Assembly (NCBI RefSeq): GCF_022601975.1
Contig: NZ_JAKVIR010000015.1
Location: 95,613-159,612 of the forward strand
Direction of reading: 5' to 3'
Source: Pontibacter sp. E15-1
Lineage (GTDB): Bacteria > Bacteroidota > Bacteroidia > Cytophagales > Hymenobacteraceae
DNA: 64,000 nt
In this document: in pieces, positions 27,401 through 36,082 of the stretch
Layout of the letters: each line of letters opens with the position of its first letter
How positions within the stretch are numbered: the first letter of the stretch is position 1
Made by a program: the position numbers and the translations under genes
The notes under the pieces: generated by a model
What the model was told of the DNA's origin: nothing
Databases searched by the model: none
What the model saw: the letters and a program-made list of their open reading frames with translations, nothing else

Positions 27401-28636
27401 ATGAACGCCCTTTACAGATTCACTTTTTTCCTGCTGCTCCTTTGCCTGCCGCTGGCCACCCAGGCCCAAAAGAAAAAGAGCAAGGCGCAGCTGGAAAAGG
27501 AGAAAAAAGAAAACCTGAGCCGTATTAAAGAAGCCAACCGCATTCTGCAGCAAACCAAAAAGCAGAAGGAGGTTTCTATTGGCCAGCTCAACGCCATTCA
27601 GGAGAAAATCACGGTACAGAAGGGAGTCATCAGCAACATCTCACGCGAAATAAACTTTATTGAGTCAGACGTAAAGGAGACGGAAGGCATTGTGGGTGCC
27701 TTGCAGAACGACCTTGAGCGGCTGAAGAAAGAGTATGCCACCATGGTGTACGCAGCCTCCAAAACGGCCAACAGCTATAACAAGCTCATGTTCCTGTTCG
27801 CCGCTGACTCCTTTAACCAACTGGTGCGGCGCATGCGCTACCTGCAGCAATACTCTGAATCCCGCAAGAAACAAGTAGAACAGATCGACAAGGTGCAAGC
27901 CGTCCTGACAGGGCAGCTCACAATCCTGGAATCGAAGAAAAGGCAGAAGCAGAACCTTCTCGGCAAGCAAGTGGCTGAAAGCAAGAACCTGCACTCGCTG
28001 CGCCAACAGCAGGACAGCGTGATTACGAAGCTGACCAAGCAGGAGAGCAACCTGAAACAGGAAGTGGCTAGTCGGCAGGAGTCTGTCCGGAAACTGGACA
28101 AGCTGATTGCGGACCTGGTGCGGGAAGAAATTGAGCGCGCCGCGCGTGCTGCCCGGGCAGCTGGCAAAGCCACAAGCGGCAGTTCCAGCAAAGTAACCCT
28201 AACCCCGGAAGCGGCGCTGATCTCCTCTTCGTTTGCGGGTAACAGGGGCCGTTTGGCCTGGCCCGTGGAGCGCGGCTTTATCTCACAGAAGTTCGGGCGG
28301 CACAACCACCCGGTGCTGAAGGGCGTGGTAGTCGAAAACCATGGCGTAGACATCCAGACTGCACAGGGGGCCAATGCCCGCGCCATCTTCGAGGGTACTG
28401 TGCTGACGGTGGCTTCCGTGCCCGGTATGAACAACATCGTGATGGTGCAGCATGGCGAGTACTTTACGGTGTATGCCAAGTTGAAATCCGTGAGCGTGAA
28501 GACGGGGCAAACGGTAAAGATGAAAGACACCATCGGTACCGTGTACACTGACAGCGACGGCACAACCGCCCTGCAGTTTCAGGTATGGAAGAACCAGCAA
28601 AACCTGAACCCCGAAGGCTGGATTGCTCCGAAGTAA
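27401..28636 (+). CDS. EnvC-like coiled-coil protein with degenerate LytM (M23) domain
   Basis: A 411-aa periplasmic protein: signal peptide (ends ATQAQ), a long coiled coil (residues about 25-245, rich in K, E, Q) and a C-terminal LytM/M23 domain. The catalytic zinc residues are lost: the first His is Asn (N313 in NHGVD, Asp317 kept), the YxH His is Lys (K360 in YAKL) and the HLH pair is ALQ (390-392). It should therefore activate peptidoglycan amidases for daughter-cell separation, as EnvC and NlpD do, rather than cut the wall. ATG at 27401 is preferred to the adjacent TTG. Followed by a terminator. Confidence 0.88.
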   Translation: MNALYRFTFFLLLLCLPLATQAQKKKSKAQLEKEKKENLSRIKEANRILQQTKKQKEVSIGQLNAIQEKITVQKGVISNISREINFIESDVKETEGIVGALQNDLERLKKEYATMVYAASKTANSYNKLMFLFAADSFNQLVRRMRYLQQYSESRKKQVEQIDKVQAVLTGQLTILESKKRQKQNLLGKQVAESKNLHSLRQQQDSVITKLTKQESNLKQEVASRQESVRKLDKLIADLVREEIERAARAARAAGKATSGSSSKVTLTPEAALISSSFAGNRGRLAWPVERGFISQKFGRHNHPVLKGVVVENHGVDIQTAQGANARAIFEGTVLTVASVPGMNNIVMVQHGEYFTVYAKLKSVSVKTGQTVKMKDTIGTVYTDSDGTTALQFQVWKNQQNLNPEGWIAPK

Positions 28637-28664
28637 CGCACAGCTTTAAACACCTCCCCACCCT

Positions 28665-28697
28665 GAAAGCCGCACCCCCTGTGGCTTTCTTTATTTT
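28665..28697 (+). terminator. Terminator after the EnvC-like gene
   Basis: GAAAGCCGCA pairs with TGTGGCTTTC (one G-U) around a short C-rich loop and is followed by a T-rich tail. Confidence 0.7.
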
Positions 28698-28820
28698 AAG
28701 GCATACCGACCAGTGTCAGCTTAATTGTGATTCGCTATGTATGTGATCGGAAAGAAACTGGAACAGTAGCGGGATGCTACATGTGCGCAGGCGGCAAGGA
28801 AAACAAGGAAAGGATAAAAT

Positions 28821-28917
28821 AAAAAAACACCCTACAGTGTAGGGTGCCTTTCCAAGCTATGAAAACAAACTTAATATTTATATCAAAATGCGGCTTCAAA
28901 AGCCTGCAGTGATTTCT
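28821..28917 (-). ncRNA. Candidate small RNA, about 95 nt
   Basis: A complete small transcription unit on the minus strand with no ATG-started open frame. The promoter TTG (28950-28952), 20-nt spacer and TACATTTG (28922-28929) predicts a start near 28917. The transcript would contain a hairpin with GGCTT / AAGCC around TTG (28892-28904, extended by TGC/GCA), an AT-rich single-stranded middle and a strong intrinsic terminator: CACCCTACA / TGTAGGGTG (28828-28846) followed by seven T. It lies in an 859-bp AT-rich gap between the EnvC-like gene and tatA. I do not recognise it as 6S, tmRNA, SRP RNA or RNase P. Target or partner unknown. Confidence 0.6.
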
Positions 28918-28921
28918 AATT

Positions 28922-28952
28922 CAAATGTACAATGTACAATTCACAAATGCAA
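28922..28952 (-). promoter_or_regulatory. Promoter of the small-RNA candidate
   Basis: Minus-strand TTG, 20 nt, TACATTTG. The region also carries short direct repeats (TTGCATTTGTG-like, and TTGTACA twice), possible regulator sites. Confidence 0.6.
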
Positions 28953-29040
28953 CACAAATGCAACACTCTAAACCATTAGATAATATATGTATATATATAC
29001 TTATATCTATTAAAAAGGTTATGGTTTCGGCTTAATTTAT

Positions 29041-29461
29041 TTTGAAATAAATTAAAAACGTGTAGCCTGTATACCTATCCAGAAAATTTCCGGTATTTGC
29101 ACCTACAGCTGCGTGCTGTTTATACCCTTTTGGTATATGCTTGTATTTTATAGCATAACAAGCGCTGTGCCAAACACACATCCGTTTGTAAGTGCTTGAC
29201 TTGTCGCACACTTCTATTTATCTTGCTAATGCTTATTCCTGATTTGGGAATAAAACCAGGAAAATATTCCATATTTTGGAAACAAGCCAGGAGCTATGTT
29301 ATTTCTGCCGGGCGGCTCACGAAAAAACACGTCTGCCGCGTTATGTACCTACCAATAGGAACAGGTATGGCATTCTTTTGTTTCAGGCTGCAGCTATCTG
29401 CATAAAAAGCAGTACATTAAACTTATATAAGCGGTTATGGGTTTAATTTAAATATTAACTC
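29041..29461. other. AT-rich intergenic stretch without a recognisable gene
   Basis: No coding frame with a family match. It contains small inverted repeats (TTATTCC / GGAATAA at about 29230-29250; TTCCA / TGGAA just after) downstream of a consensus promoter at 29196. A 69-codon frame that starts with TTG inside that promoter has no recognisable features, so I do not call it. Confidence 0.5.
29196..29225 (+). promoter_or_regulatory. Consensus promoter about 270 bp before tatA
   Basis: TTG at 29196-29198, 20 nt, then TATCTTG at 29219-29225. Predicted start near 29230. The product would be either a long structured leader of the tatA operon or a separate small RNA. Confidence 0.45.
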
Positions 29462-29469
29462 TAATTTTG
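29462..29469 (+). promoter_or_regulatory. Putative -7 element for tatA
   Basis: TAATTTTG, predicted start near 29474, leaving a leader of about 22 nt before the ATG at 29496. The -33 region is GGG, not TTG. Confidence 0.4.
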
Positions 29470-29495
29470 TAGCATTCATTTAAAATCGAAAAAAG

Positions 29496-29714
29496 ATGGG
29501 TATCAACAACATTTTCTTATTCTTAGGAGGCTTGGGAGGCACAGAAATTCTTTTGATCCTTTTTGTAATCCTGCTCCTTTTTGGTGCTAAGCGCATCCCT
29601 GAACTGGCTAAGGGCCTGGGCCGTGGTATACGTGAGTTCAAAGACGCGACGAAAGAAATCAAGAGCGACATTGAGAACTCCGTGAAGGACGATAATCACA
29701 GCGCGACCAAGTAA
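29496..29714 (+). CDS. tatA: Twin-arginine translocase subunit TatA/TatE (copy 1)
   Basis: A 72-aa Tat component. One N-terminal membrane helix ([20 protein letters not shown]) carries the conserved FG hinge, followed by the amphipathic helix [15 protein letters not shown] and a charged tail. TatA oligomerises to form the pore for folded proteins, together with TatC, which is not in this window. A second TatA homologue follows 26 bp downstream, and then gatA and mltD on the same strand. Confidence 0.9.
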   Translation: MGINNIFLFLGGLGGTEILLILFVILLLFGAKRIPELAKGLGRGIREFKDATKEIKSDIENSVKDDNHSATK

Positions 29715-29740
29715 TCCCACATTAAGCGTTTAATAGCTCT

Positions 29741-29959
29741 ATGTACGGCGGTACTGTGCTTCTTTTCCTGGGGGACCTTGGAGGAGGCGAAATGCTGGTA
29801 GTGTTAACAGCAGTGCTAATGTTGTTTGGCGCAGACAAAATTCCGGGCATTGCACGCTCCTTTGGGCGTGGCATCCGCGAGTTTAAAGACGCGACGAACG
29901 AAATCAAAAACGAACTTGAGCAATCCATCAAAGACGACAAAAAGTCAAAAATAGATTGA
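29741..29959 (+). CDS. Twin-arginine translocase subunit TatA/TatE (copy 2)
   Basis: A second 72-aa TatA-family protein, same length and layout as copy 1: transmembrane helix with FGADKIPG, amphipathic helix [14 protein letters not shown] and a Lys/Asp-rich tail. The [11 protein letters not shown] segment is nearly identical between the two, while the membrane helix differs, including GGGEMLVVLTAVLM in place of [14 protein letters not shown]. One copy may act as TatB, since Bacteroidota usually lack a clear TatB. The stop codon overlaps the TTG start of gatA (TTGA), so the two are coupled. Confidence 0.88.
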   Translation: MYGGTVLLFLGDLGGGEMLVVLTAVLMLFGADKIPGIARSFGRGIREFKDATNEIKNELEQSIKDDKKSKID

Positions 29960-31392
29960 GACAGTATAACTCTTTACACGACATCCGTGCTGCCATCGCC
30001 GACGGGCAGGTATCATGCCGGCAATTAGTAGAACATTATCTCCACAACATCAGGGAAAAGGCGGCACTTAACGCGTTTTTGGAAGTGTTTGAGGAAGAGG
30101 CGCTCCTTCAGGCCGATACCGTGGACCAGAAACTTGCTTCCGGCAATGCCGGAAAGCTGGCTGGTATGGTGATCGGAATTAAGGACGTGCTTGCTTACAA
30201 AGGCCACAGTTTGCAGGCCTCCAGCCGCATGCTGCAGGGCTTTAAGTCTCTGTATACTTCATCGGCAATTGAGCGGCTTTTGCAGGAGGACGCCATCATC
30301 ATCGGTCGCCAGAACTGCGACGAGTTTGCCATGGGTGCCTCAAATGAGACCTCTGCCTTTGGCAATGCCCTGAACGCCGATGACACCTCCCGCGTGCCGG
30401 GCGGTTCGTCCGGGGGTTCCGCGGTGGCGGTGCAGGCCGATTTGTGCCTTGCCTCCATCGGCTCTGATACAGGCGGGTCTGTGCGGCAGCCGGCTTCGTT
30501 TTGTGGGGTGGTGGGCTTTAAGCCGACCTACTCCCGCATTTCGCGCTATGGCCTGATCGCGTACGCCTCGTCTTTCGACCAGATTGGCGTGATCACGAAA
30601 AACGTGCCCGACGCTGCCTTGCTTTTAGAGGTAATGGCCGGGGCCGACGGTATGGACAGCACTGCCAGCCAACGCGAGGTGCCTGCCTATAGCGAGTTGC
30701 TTTCTGCTGACAAGAAGTATAAGATCGGGTATATCCAGGATTGCTTCGACAGCGAGGGTTTGGATGCCGAGGTGAAAGACACGATTCTGGGCGTGAAGGA
30801 GATGCTGAAGGACGCTGGCCACCAGGTGGAGGCCGTGGACTTCCCATACCTCGACTACATCGTGCCTACTTACTATATCCTAACAACGGCTGAAGCAAGC
30901 TCAAACCTGGGTCGTTACGATGGCGTGCGGTATGGCTTCCGTTCCGAAAACGTGACCGACCTCACCTCGCTTTACAAGAAGACAAGGTCTGAGGGCTTTG
31001 GCCACGAAGTGCAGCGCCGCATCATGCTGGGCACTTTTGTACTTAGTGCCGATTATTATGACGCCTATTATACGAAAGCACAGAAGGTTAGACGTTTAAT
31101 TAAAGAGAAGACGGATGAGTTGCTTCAGGCATATGATTTTCTTATCTTGCCTACTGCTCCTACCACTGCTTTTAAGGTAGGGGAAAACACCACGAATCCG
31201 TTAGCCATGTACCTGGCTGATATCTTTACGGTTCAGGCCTCACTTGCGGGCGTGCCAGCCATCTCCATACCGGTTGGGCGCGATGCCAACGGCCTGTCTA
31301 TCGGATTGCAGCTTCTGACCCGTTCCTTCGAGGAGGCATCTTTGCTGGCTTTCTCGAATCAGATATTGGATAAGATTTCCGTTGAAGCCTAG
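29956..31392 (+). CDS. gatA: Glutamyl-tRNA(Gln) amidotransferase subunit A
   Basis: A 478-aa amidase-signature enzyme. The Ser-cisSer-Lys triad region is complete: GIKDVLAYKG supplies the Lys, RVPGGSSGGSAVAV the cis-Ser, and GSDTGGSVRQPASFCGVVGFKPTYSRISR the nucleophile Ser. It releases ammonia from Gln so that GatB can convert Glu-tRNA(Gln) to Gln-tRNA(Gln). The start is a TTG at 29956, overlapping the previous stop by 3 bases (TTGA); the N-terminus MRQYNSLHDIRAAIADGQ fits the family only from this codon. gatB and gatC are not in the window. mltD follows 8 bp downstream. Confidence 0.93.
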   Translation: MRQYNSLHDIRAAIADGQVSCRQLVEHYLHNIREKAALNAFLEVFEEEALLQADTVDQKLASGNAGKLAGMVIGIKDVLAYKGHSLQASSRMLQGFKSLYTSSAIERLLQEDAIIIGRQNCDEFAMGASNETSAFGNALNADDTSRVPGGSSGGSAVAVQADLCLASIGSDTGGSVRQPASFCGVVGFKPTYSRISRYGLIAYASSFDQIGVITKNVPDAALLLEVMAGADGMDSTASQREVPAYSELLSADKKYKIGYIQDCFDSEGLDAEVKDTILGVKEMLKDAGHQVEAVDFPYLDYIVPTYYILTTAEASSNLGRYDGVRYGFRSENVTDLTSLYKKTRSEGFGHEVQRRIMLGTFVLSADYYDAYYTKAQKVRRLIKEKTDELLQAYDFLILPTAPTTAFKVGENTTNPLAMYLADIFTVQASLAGVPAISIPVGRDANGLSIGLQLLTRSFEEASLLAFSNQILDKISVEA

Positions 31393-31400
31393 TTAATGCC

Positions 31401-32954
31401 ATGATCTATAAAAAATACCTTACACTGCTCTCGGCTGTGGTCTGTAGCTTGGCGGCATCCGCTGCCCTTGCCTCCGGCCACAGCCGTTTGCTTGCACCAT
31501 CTTCTAGTATCGGCGACACGCTGACACGCCCCAAGGCTGACACCTCCCTCCTCTCCCCGGACGAGTTGGCGCTGCTGGTGGAGTATATCCCTAACGAGCC
31601 CAACGATCTGATAGCCGACAGGCTAAGCTGCATCGAGACGGAGATTCCGCTGGAGTTCAACAGCTATGTAAGGAATTTTATAGACTACTTTACCATCCGG
31701 AACAGAAAGTACATGCGCACCATGCTGACGCGCGAAAACGTGTACTTCCCGATGTATGAGCAGTATCTGAAAAAGCACAATATGCCGATGGAGCTGAAGT
31801 ACCTCTCCATCGTGGAATCGGGCCTTAACCCCAAGGCACAGTCGCCGGTGGGCGCGGCGGGCCTGTGGCAGTTTATGAAACCCACTGCCGGCGACTTCGG
31901 CCTGAAGTTCAACCAGTACGTGGACGAGCGCCTGGACCCTGAGAAGTCCACGGATGCCGCCCTGCGTTTCCTGCGCCGCCTGCACAACACTTACGACGAC
32001 TGGGAACTGGCCCTGGCTGCCTACAACTGTGGCCCCGGCAACGTAAACAAAGCCATTCGCAAAGCCGGAGGCGGTAAAAAGACATTCTGGGAGATCTTCC
32101 CATACCTGCCCAAAGAGACCCGCGGCTATATCCCGTCGATGACGGCGGTGATTTATGCCATGCACCACGCCACAGACCACAACATCTTCTCCGACTCTAT
32201 CCTGTACCAGCCGCAGGTGGCTTACCTGGAGGTGACCCAGGAACTGGACGTAGCGCGCCTGGCCGGGGAACTGCATATAACCCCCGAGCAGCTGATGGCC
32301 CTGAACCCGGAGCTGAAGCAGTCGGTTATACCCCAGCACATGCGCCAGTATAAACTGCGCATCCCGGCGGAGCGTGCCATGCTGATGGCCTCTGCCGCAG
32401 ACAAAAGCTGTATCCTGATGGCCGCTGCCCCCGTGCGCGAGCCAGTGAAGCGGCAGGACCTTGCCGAATTGCCGGTGATGATGGCCTCAGCCCGAAAAGA
32501 GCAGCCCGCAGAGGACACCACAGACCGCGCCCAACCGAAGAAAGAGACCAACAGCGCTCCCCGCAAAACATACTATACCGTGCAGCGGGGAGATAACCTA
32601 ATCCAGATTGCCCTGCGGCATCAGGTAACGCTGGCGCAACTGAAAGAGTGGAACGACATAGACGGCAGCAGCATACAGCCTAACCAGAAACTGGCGCTAT
32701 ACCTGCCTGCTGCCGGCGAGGAGAAGCAGGAGACGGCGCTTGCCAGCAACGACACGCCCAAGCCAGTCGCCAAATCCGCGGGCAGGCAGGCCATAGACGC
32801 GCAGCAGAAGCAGGTCATCCATCATGTGCAGCCCGGCGACACACTCTGGAACATCTCTCAGAAATACAACGGCATCAGCATCGAGCAGATCAAGAAACTG
32901 AACAAACTGAAGTCAGACAACCTGAGGCCAGGCCAAAAGCTTATTTTAAGCTAG
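31401..32954 (+). CDS. mltD: Membrane-bound lytic murein transglycosylase D-like with two LysM domains
   Basis: A 517-aa exported lytic transglycosylase. Signal peptide ends ASAALASG. The GH23 domain (about 110-260) has the catalytic Glu in SIVESGLNPKAQSPVGAAGLW and the AYNCGPGNV loop. Two LysM domains (near residues 390-435, YYTVQRGDNL, and 470-515, HHVQPGDTLWNIS) bind peptidoglycan. It cuts the glycan strand to form 1,6-anhydro ends. No lipobox is evident, so the D-type name reflects domain layout. Last gene of the tatA-tatA-gatA-mltD group, followed by a terminator. Confidence 0.93.
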   Translation: MIYKKYLTLLSAVVCSLAASAALASGHSRLLAPSSSIGDTLTRPKADTSLLSPDELALLVEYIPNEPNDLIADRLSCIETEIPLEFNSYVRNFIDYFTIRNRKYMRTMLTRENVYFPMYEQYLKKHNMPMELKYLSIVESGLNPKAQSPVGAAGLWQFMKPTAGDFGLKFNQYVDERLDPEKSTDAALRFLRRLHNTYDDWELALAAYNCGPGNVNKAIRKAGGGKKTFWEIFPYLPKETRGYIPSMTAVIYAMHHATDHNIFSDSILYQPQVAYLEVTQELDVARLAGELHITPEQLMALNPELKQSVIPQHMRQYKLRIPAERAMLMASAADKSCILMAAAPVREPVKRQDLAELPVMMASARKEQPAEDTTDRAQPKKETNSAPRKTYYTVQRGDNLIQIALRHQVTLAQLKEWNDIDGSSIQPNQKLALYLPAAGEEKQETALASNDTPKPVAKSAGRQAIDAQQKQVIHHVQPGDTLWNISQKYNGISIEQIKKLNKLKSDNLRPGQKLILS

Positions 32955-32980
32955 CCATATAGGCATACCCCTACACGCAA

Positions 32981-33008
32981 GGCACCTTCAGCATGAAGGT
33001 GCTTTTTG
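32981..33008 (+). terminator. Terminator after mltD
   Basis: GCACCTTCA / TGAAGGTGC with a 3-base loop, followed by TTTTTG. Confidence 0.9.
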
Positions 33009-33083
33009 TTTGCCGCCAGTTTTGAGGCGTCGTCCGTGGGTTAAAAAATAGCGGGATGCTGCACACAAAACTTCCGCACGCCT

Positions 33084-33091
33084 TATCTTTG
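33084..33091 (+). promoter_or_regulatory. Putative -7 element for maeB
   Basis: TATCTTTG, 110 bp upstream of the maeB ATG, with no TTG at -33. Confidence 0.35.
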
Positions 33092-33201
33092 GAGACTCAA
33101 CTTGGATAACCAGTAAATTCTTACAAAATTGGTCTTCAGCAGTATCCGTGAAAGCGGAAAAGCCGGATTGCCAGACAAAAAGACATACAACTACCGCATT
33201 T

Positions 33202-35475
33202 ATGATTAAAATCAACAAAGAGGACGCCCTGAATTACCACATGGAGGGCAAGCCCGGTAAAATTGAGGTGATCCCGACCAAAATGGTGAGCACACAGCAT
33301 GACCTGGCGCTGGCCTACTCCCCGGGTGTGGCTGAGCCGTGCAAGGAAATCTATGCAGACAAGAGCAATGTTTATAAATATACCGCAAAGGGCAATCTGG
33401 TGGGTGTCATCTCCAACGGCACGGCTGTGCTGGGCCTGGGCAACATCGGCCCGGATGCCTCCAAGCCGGTGATGGAAGGGAAAGGCGTGCTCTTCAAGAA
33501 ATTTGCGGGCATCGACGTGTTCGACATCGAGATCGACTGCGAGGACCCGGATGAGTTCATCCGCATCGTCAAGTCGCTGGAGCCAACCTTTGGCGGCATC
33601 AACCTGGAGGACATTAAAGCGCCGGAGAGCTTCAAGATTGAGATGGCCCTGAAAGAGCAGATGAACATCCCGCTGATGCACGACGACCAGCACGGCACAG
33701 CCATCATCTCGGCGGCGGCGCTGCTGAACGCCCTGGAGATCACGGGGAAAAAGATAGGGGAAGTGAAAATGGTGATGAACGGGGCCGGTGCCGCCGCCAT
33801 TGCCTGCGCCAAGCTGTATGTAGCCCTGGGCCTGAAGATGGACAACATCGTGATGCTGGACCGGGAGGGCGTGATCCGGCCGGAGCGAGATGACCTGGAC
33901 ATTTACAAGGCGCAGTTCGTGACGATGCGCAACATCAGCACCCTGGCCGACGCGATGGAAGGAGCCGATGTGTTTGTGGGCCTTTCGGCGGGCAACGTGC
34001 TGGCCCCCGAGTTGGTGAAGACCATGGCCCCGGACCCGATCATCTTCGCGTTGGCCAACCCAGACCCGGAGATTCCCTATGAGGATGCCATGGCCACCCG
34101 CGATGACCTGATCATGGCCACCGGGCGCTCTGACCATCCGAACCAGGTGAACAACGTGCTCGGCTTTCCCTACATTTTCAGGGGAGCCCTGGATGTGCGC
34201 GCCACCGAGATAAACGAGGCCATGAAACTGGCTGCGGTGCACGCGCTGGCGGCGCTGGCCAAAGAGCCCGTGCCGGATGTGGTGCTGAAGGCATACAGCG
34301 ACACCACCATCAACTTCGGCCGCACCTACCTGATCCCGAAACCGCTCGACACCCGCCTGATCACGACCATATCGCCGGCGGTGGCGAAGGCAGCCATGGA
34401 AAGTGGCGTGGCCGGAAAGCCCATCATCGACTGGGAGGCTTACGAGCAGGAACTGAAGGAACGCATCGGCATCGACCAGAAGCTGATGACGCGCATCACC
34501 AACCAGGCCAAGAAAGACCCGAAAACGGTGGTGTTTACAGAGGCCGACAACTACAAGATCCTGAAGGCCGCCCAGACCGTGAAAGAGCAGCGCATTGCGC
34601 AGCCGATCCTGCTGGGTAACCGCGAGAAAATTGAGGCCATCATCGCCGAGAACAATATGGACCTGCAAGACGTATCCATCATCGATCCGTTTTTGGAGGA
34701 GGCGAAACGCGCCGAGTACGCGCAGCTGCTGTTTGAGAAGCGCCAGCGCAAGGGCCTGACGCTGTTCGACGCCAACCGCCTGATGCGCGACCGCAACTAC
34801 TTTGGCAGCATGATGCTGAACAGTGGCGAGGCAGACGCGCTCATCTCCGGCCTAACCCGCGACTACTCTAAAACCATTACCCCGGCACTGCAGGTGGTGG
34901 GCGTAGAGGAAGGCATCAACAAGGTGGCCGGTATGTACATCATCCTGAGCCAACGCGAGCCGTTTTTCTTTGCCGATACCACAGTGAACCTGAACCCTAC
35001 CGCCGATGAATTGGTTGACATCATTGGCCTGACGGCGCGCACGGTACGGTTCTTCGACACGGAGCCCCGCGTGGCCATGCTGTCGTACTCTAATTTCGGG
35101 TCGGTGCGCGGCGAGGTGCCCGACAAGGCGGCAGAGGCGGTGCGCAAGGCCAAGGAGCGTTACCCGAGCCTGTTGATTGACGGCGAGATGCAGGCCAACA
35201 CCGCCCTGAACCGCAACCTGCTGCGCGAGCATTACCCGTTCAGCGAACTGGCCGAGAAGGGCGCCAACACGCTGGTGTTCCCAAATCTGGCATCCGGCAA
35301 CATCGCCTACAAAATACTGCAGGAGATTGGTGGCGCAGAGGTTATCGGCCCAGTGCTGATGGGTATGAAAAAGCCGGTGCATATTCTGCAGTTGGGCAGC
35401 TCCATCCGGGAGATTGTGAATATCGTGTCCATCGCGGTGGTAGATGCGCAGAACTATAACAACCAGCATATATAA
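33202..35475 (+). CDS. maeB: NADP-dependent malic enzyme (MaeB type)
   Basis: A 757-aa bifunctional-looking enzyme. The malic domain (residues about 10-150, [11 protein letters not shown] and [18 protein letters not shown]) and Rossmann domain (about 160-400, [14 protein letters not shown]) convert malate to pyruvate with CO2 and NADPH. The C-terminal phosphotransacetylase-like domain (about 430-757) is the usual regulatory module that lets acetyl-CoA control activity. I take the ATG at 33202 ([10 protein letters not shown]), which aligns with the family; an in-frame start at 33148 is less likely. The stop abuts the ruvA start directly, so ruvA and sprA may be co-transcribed. Confidence 0.94.
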   Translation: MIKINKEDALNYHMEGKPGKIEVIPTKMVSTQHDLALAYSPGVAEPCKEIYADKSNVYKYTAKGNLVGVISNGTAVLGLGNIGPDASKPVMEGKGVLFKKFAGIDVFDIEIDCEDPDEFIRIVKSLEPTFGGINLEDIKAPESFKIEMALKEQMNIPLMHDDQHGTAIISAAALLNALEITGKKIGEVKMVMNGAGAAAIACAKLYVALGLKMDNIVMLDREGVIRPERDDLDIYKAQFVTMRNISTLADAMEGADVFVGLSAGNVLAPELVKTMAPDPIIFALANPDPEIPYEDAMATRDDLIMATGRSDHPNQVNNVLGFPYIFRGALDVRATEINEAMKLAAVHALAALAKEPVPDVVLKAYSDTTINFGRTYLIPKPLDTRLITTISPAVAKAAMESGVAGKPIIDWEAYEQELKERIGIDQKLMTRITNQAKKDPKTVVFTEADNYKILKAAQTVKEQRIAQPILLGNREKIEAIIAENNMDLQDVSIIDPFLEEAKRAEYAQLLFEKRQRKGLTLFDANRLMRDRNYFGSMMLNSGEADALISGLTRDYSKTITPALQVVGVEEGINKVAGMYIILSQREPFFFADTTVNLNPTADELVDIIGLTARTVRFFDTEPRVAMLSYSNFGSVRGEVPDKAAEAVRKAKERYPSLLIDGEMQANTALNRNLLREHYPFSELAEKGANTLVFPNLASGNIAYKILQEIGGAEVIGPVLMGMKKPVHILQLGSSIREIVNIVSIAVVDAQNYNNQHI

Positions 35476-36066
35476 ATGATAGCTTACATTGACGGTAAAC
35501 TAACGTATAAAGATCCCACCTACGTCATTATCGACGTAGGTGGCGTTGGTTATCAGATTAAGGTTTCCCTCAACACGTATTCGTCGCTGCCAGGCGGGGA
35601 GCGGTGCAAGCTGCATACCTTCCTGAACATCAAGGAGGACGCGCACACGCTGTATGGCTTTACCACGGTGGCCGAGAAAGACCTGTTCCTGCTTTTGATC
35701 TCGATTTCGGGCGTGGGCCCCAACACCGGGCTGATGGTATTGTCTTCGCTCTCGGTAGACGAGGTGCAGCAGGCGATCGTGCGGGAGGATGTGCGCACCA
35801 TTCAGAACGTGAAGGGGATCGGGGCCAAAACGGCGCAGCGCATCATTCTGGAGCTGAAAGACAAAGTCCGCAAAGACGTGTTGCTCACGGATTCTGCGGG
35901 CCATGCCGTGGCGCACAATACAAACCGGGCCGAAGCGTTATCAGCACTAGTGACGTTGGGCTTTGCCAAGAACGTGGCCGAGAAAACGCTAGACTCCATC
36001 ATTAAACGAGAAGGCGGAAACCTGAGTGTGGAGGAGTTGATTAAGTTTGCGTTGAAATCTTCATAA
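35476..36066 (+). CDS. ruvA: Holliday junction DNA helicase subunit RuvA
   Basis: A 196-aa RuvA. The N-terminal OB barrel (MIAYIDGKLTYKDPTYVIIDVGGVGY) is followed by tandem helix-hairpin-helix motifs (LLISISGVGPNTGLMVLS and NVKGIGAKTAQRIILELKDK) that grip the four-way junction, and a flexible linker leads to the small third domain that stimulates RuvB (RAEALSALVTLGFAKNVAEK). It starts on the base after the maeB stop. RuvB and RuvC are not here. Confidence 0.95.
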   Translation: MIAYIDGKLTYKDPTYVIIDVGGVGYQIKVSLNTYSSLPGGERCKLHTFLNIKEDAHTLYGFTTVAEKDLFLLLISISGVGPNTGLMVLSSLSVDEVQQAIVREDVRTIQNVKGIGAKTAQRIILELKDKVRKDVLLTDSAGHAVAHNTNRAEALSALVTLGFAKNVAEKTLDSIIKREGGNLSVEELIKFALKSS

Positions 36067-36082
36067 GAGAATATATCCTATT

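Noticed and set aside
29196..29405. 69-codon frame with TTG start before tatA
   Set aside because: The start lies inside a consensus promoter and the product shows no family, so transcription of a leader or RNA is a better reading.
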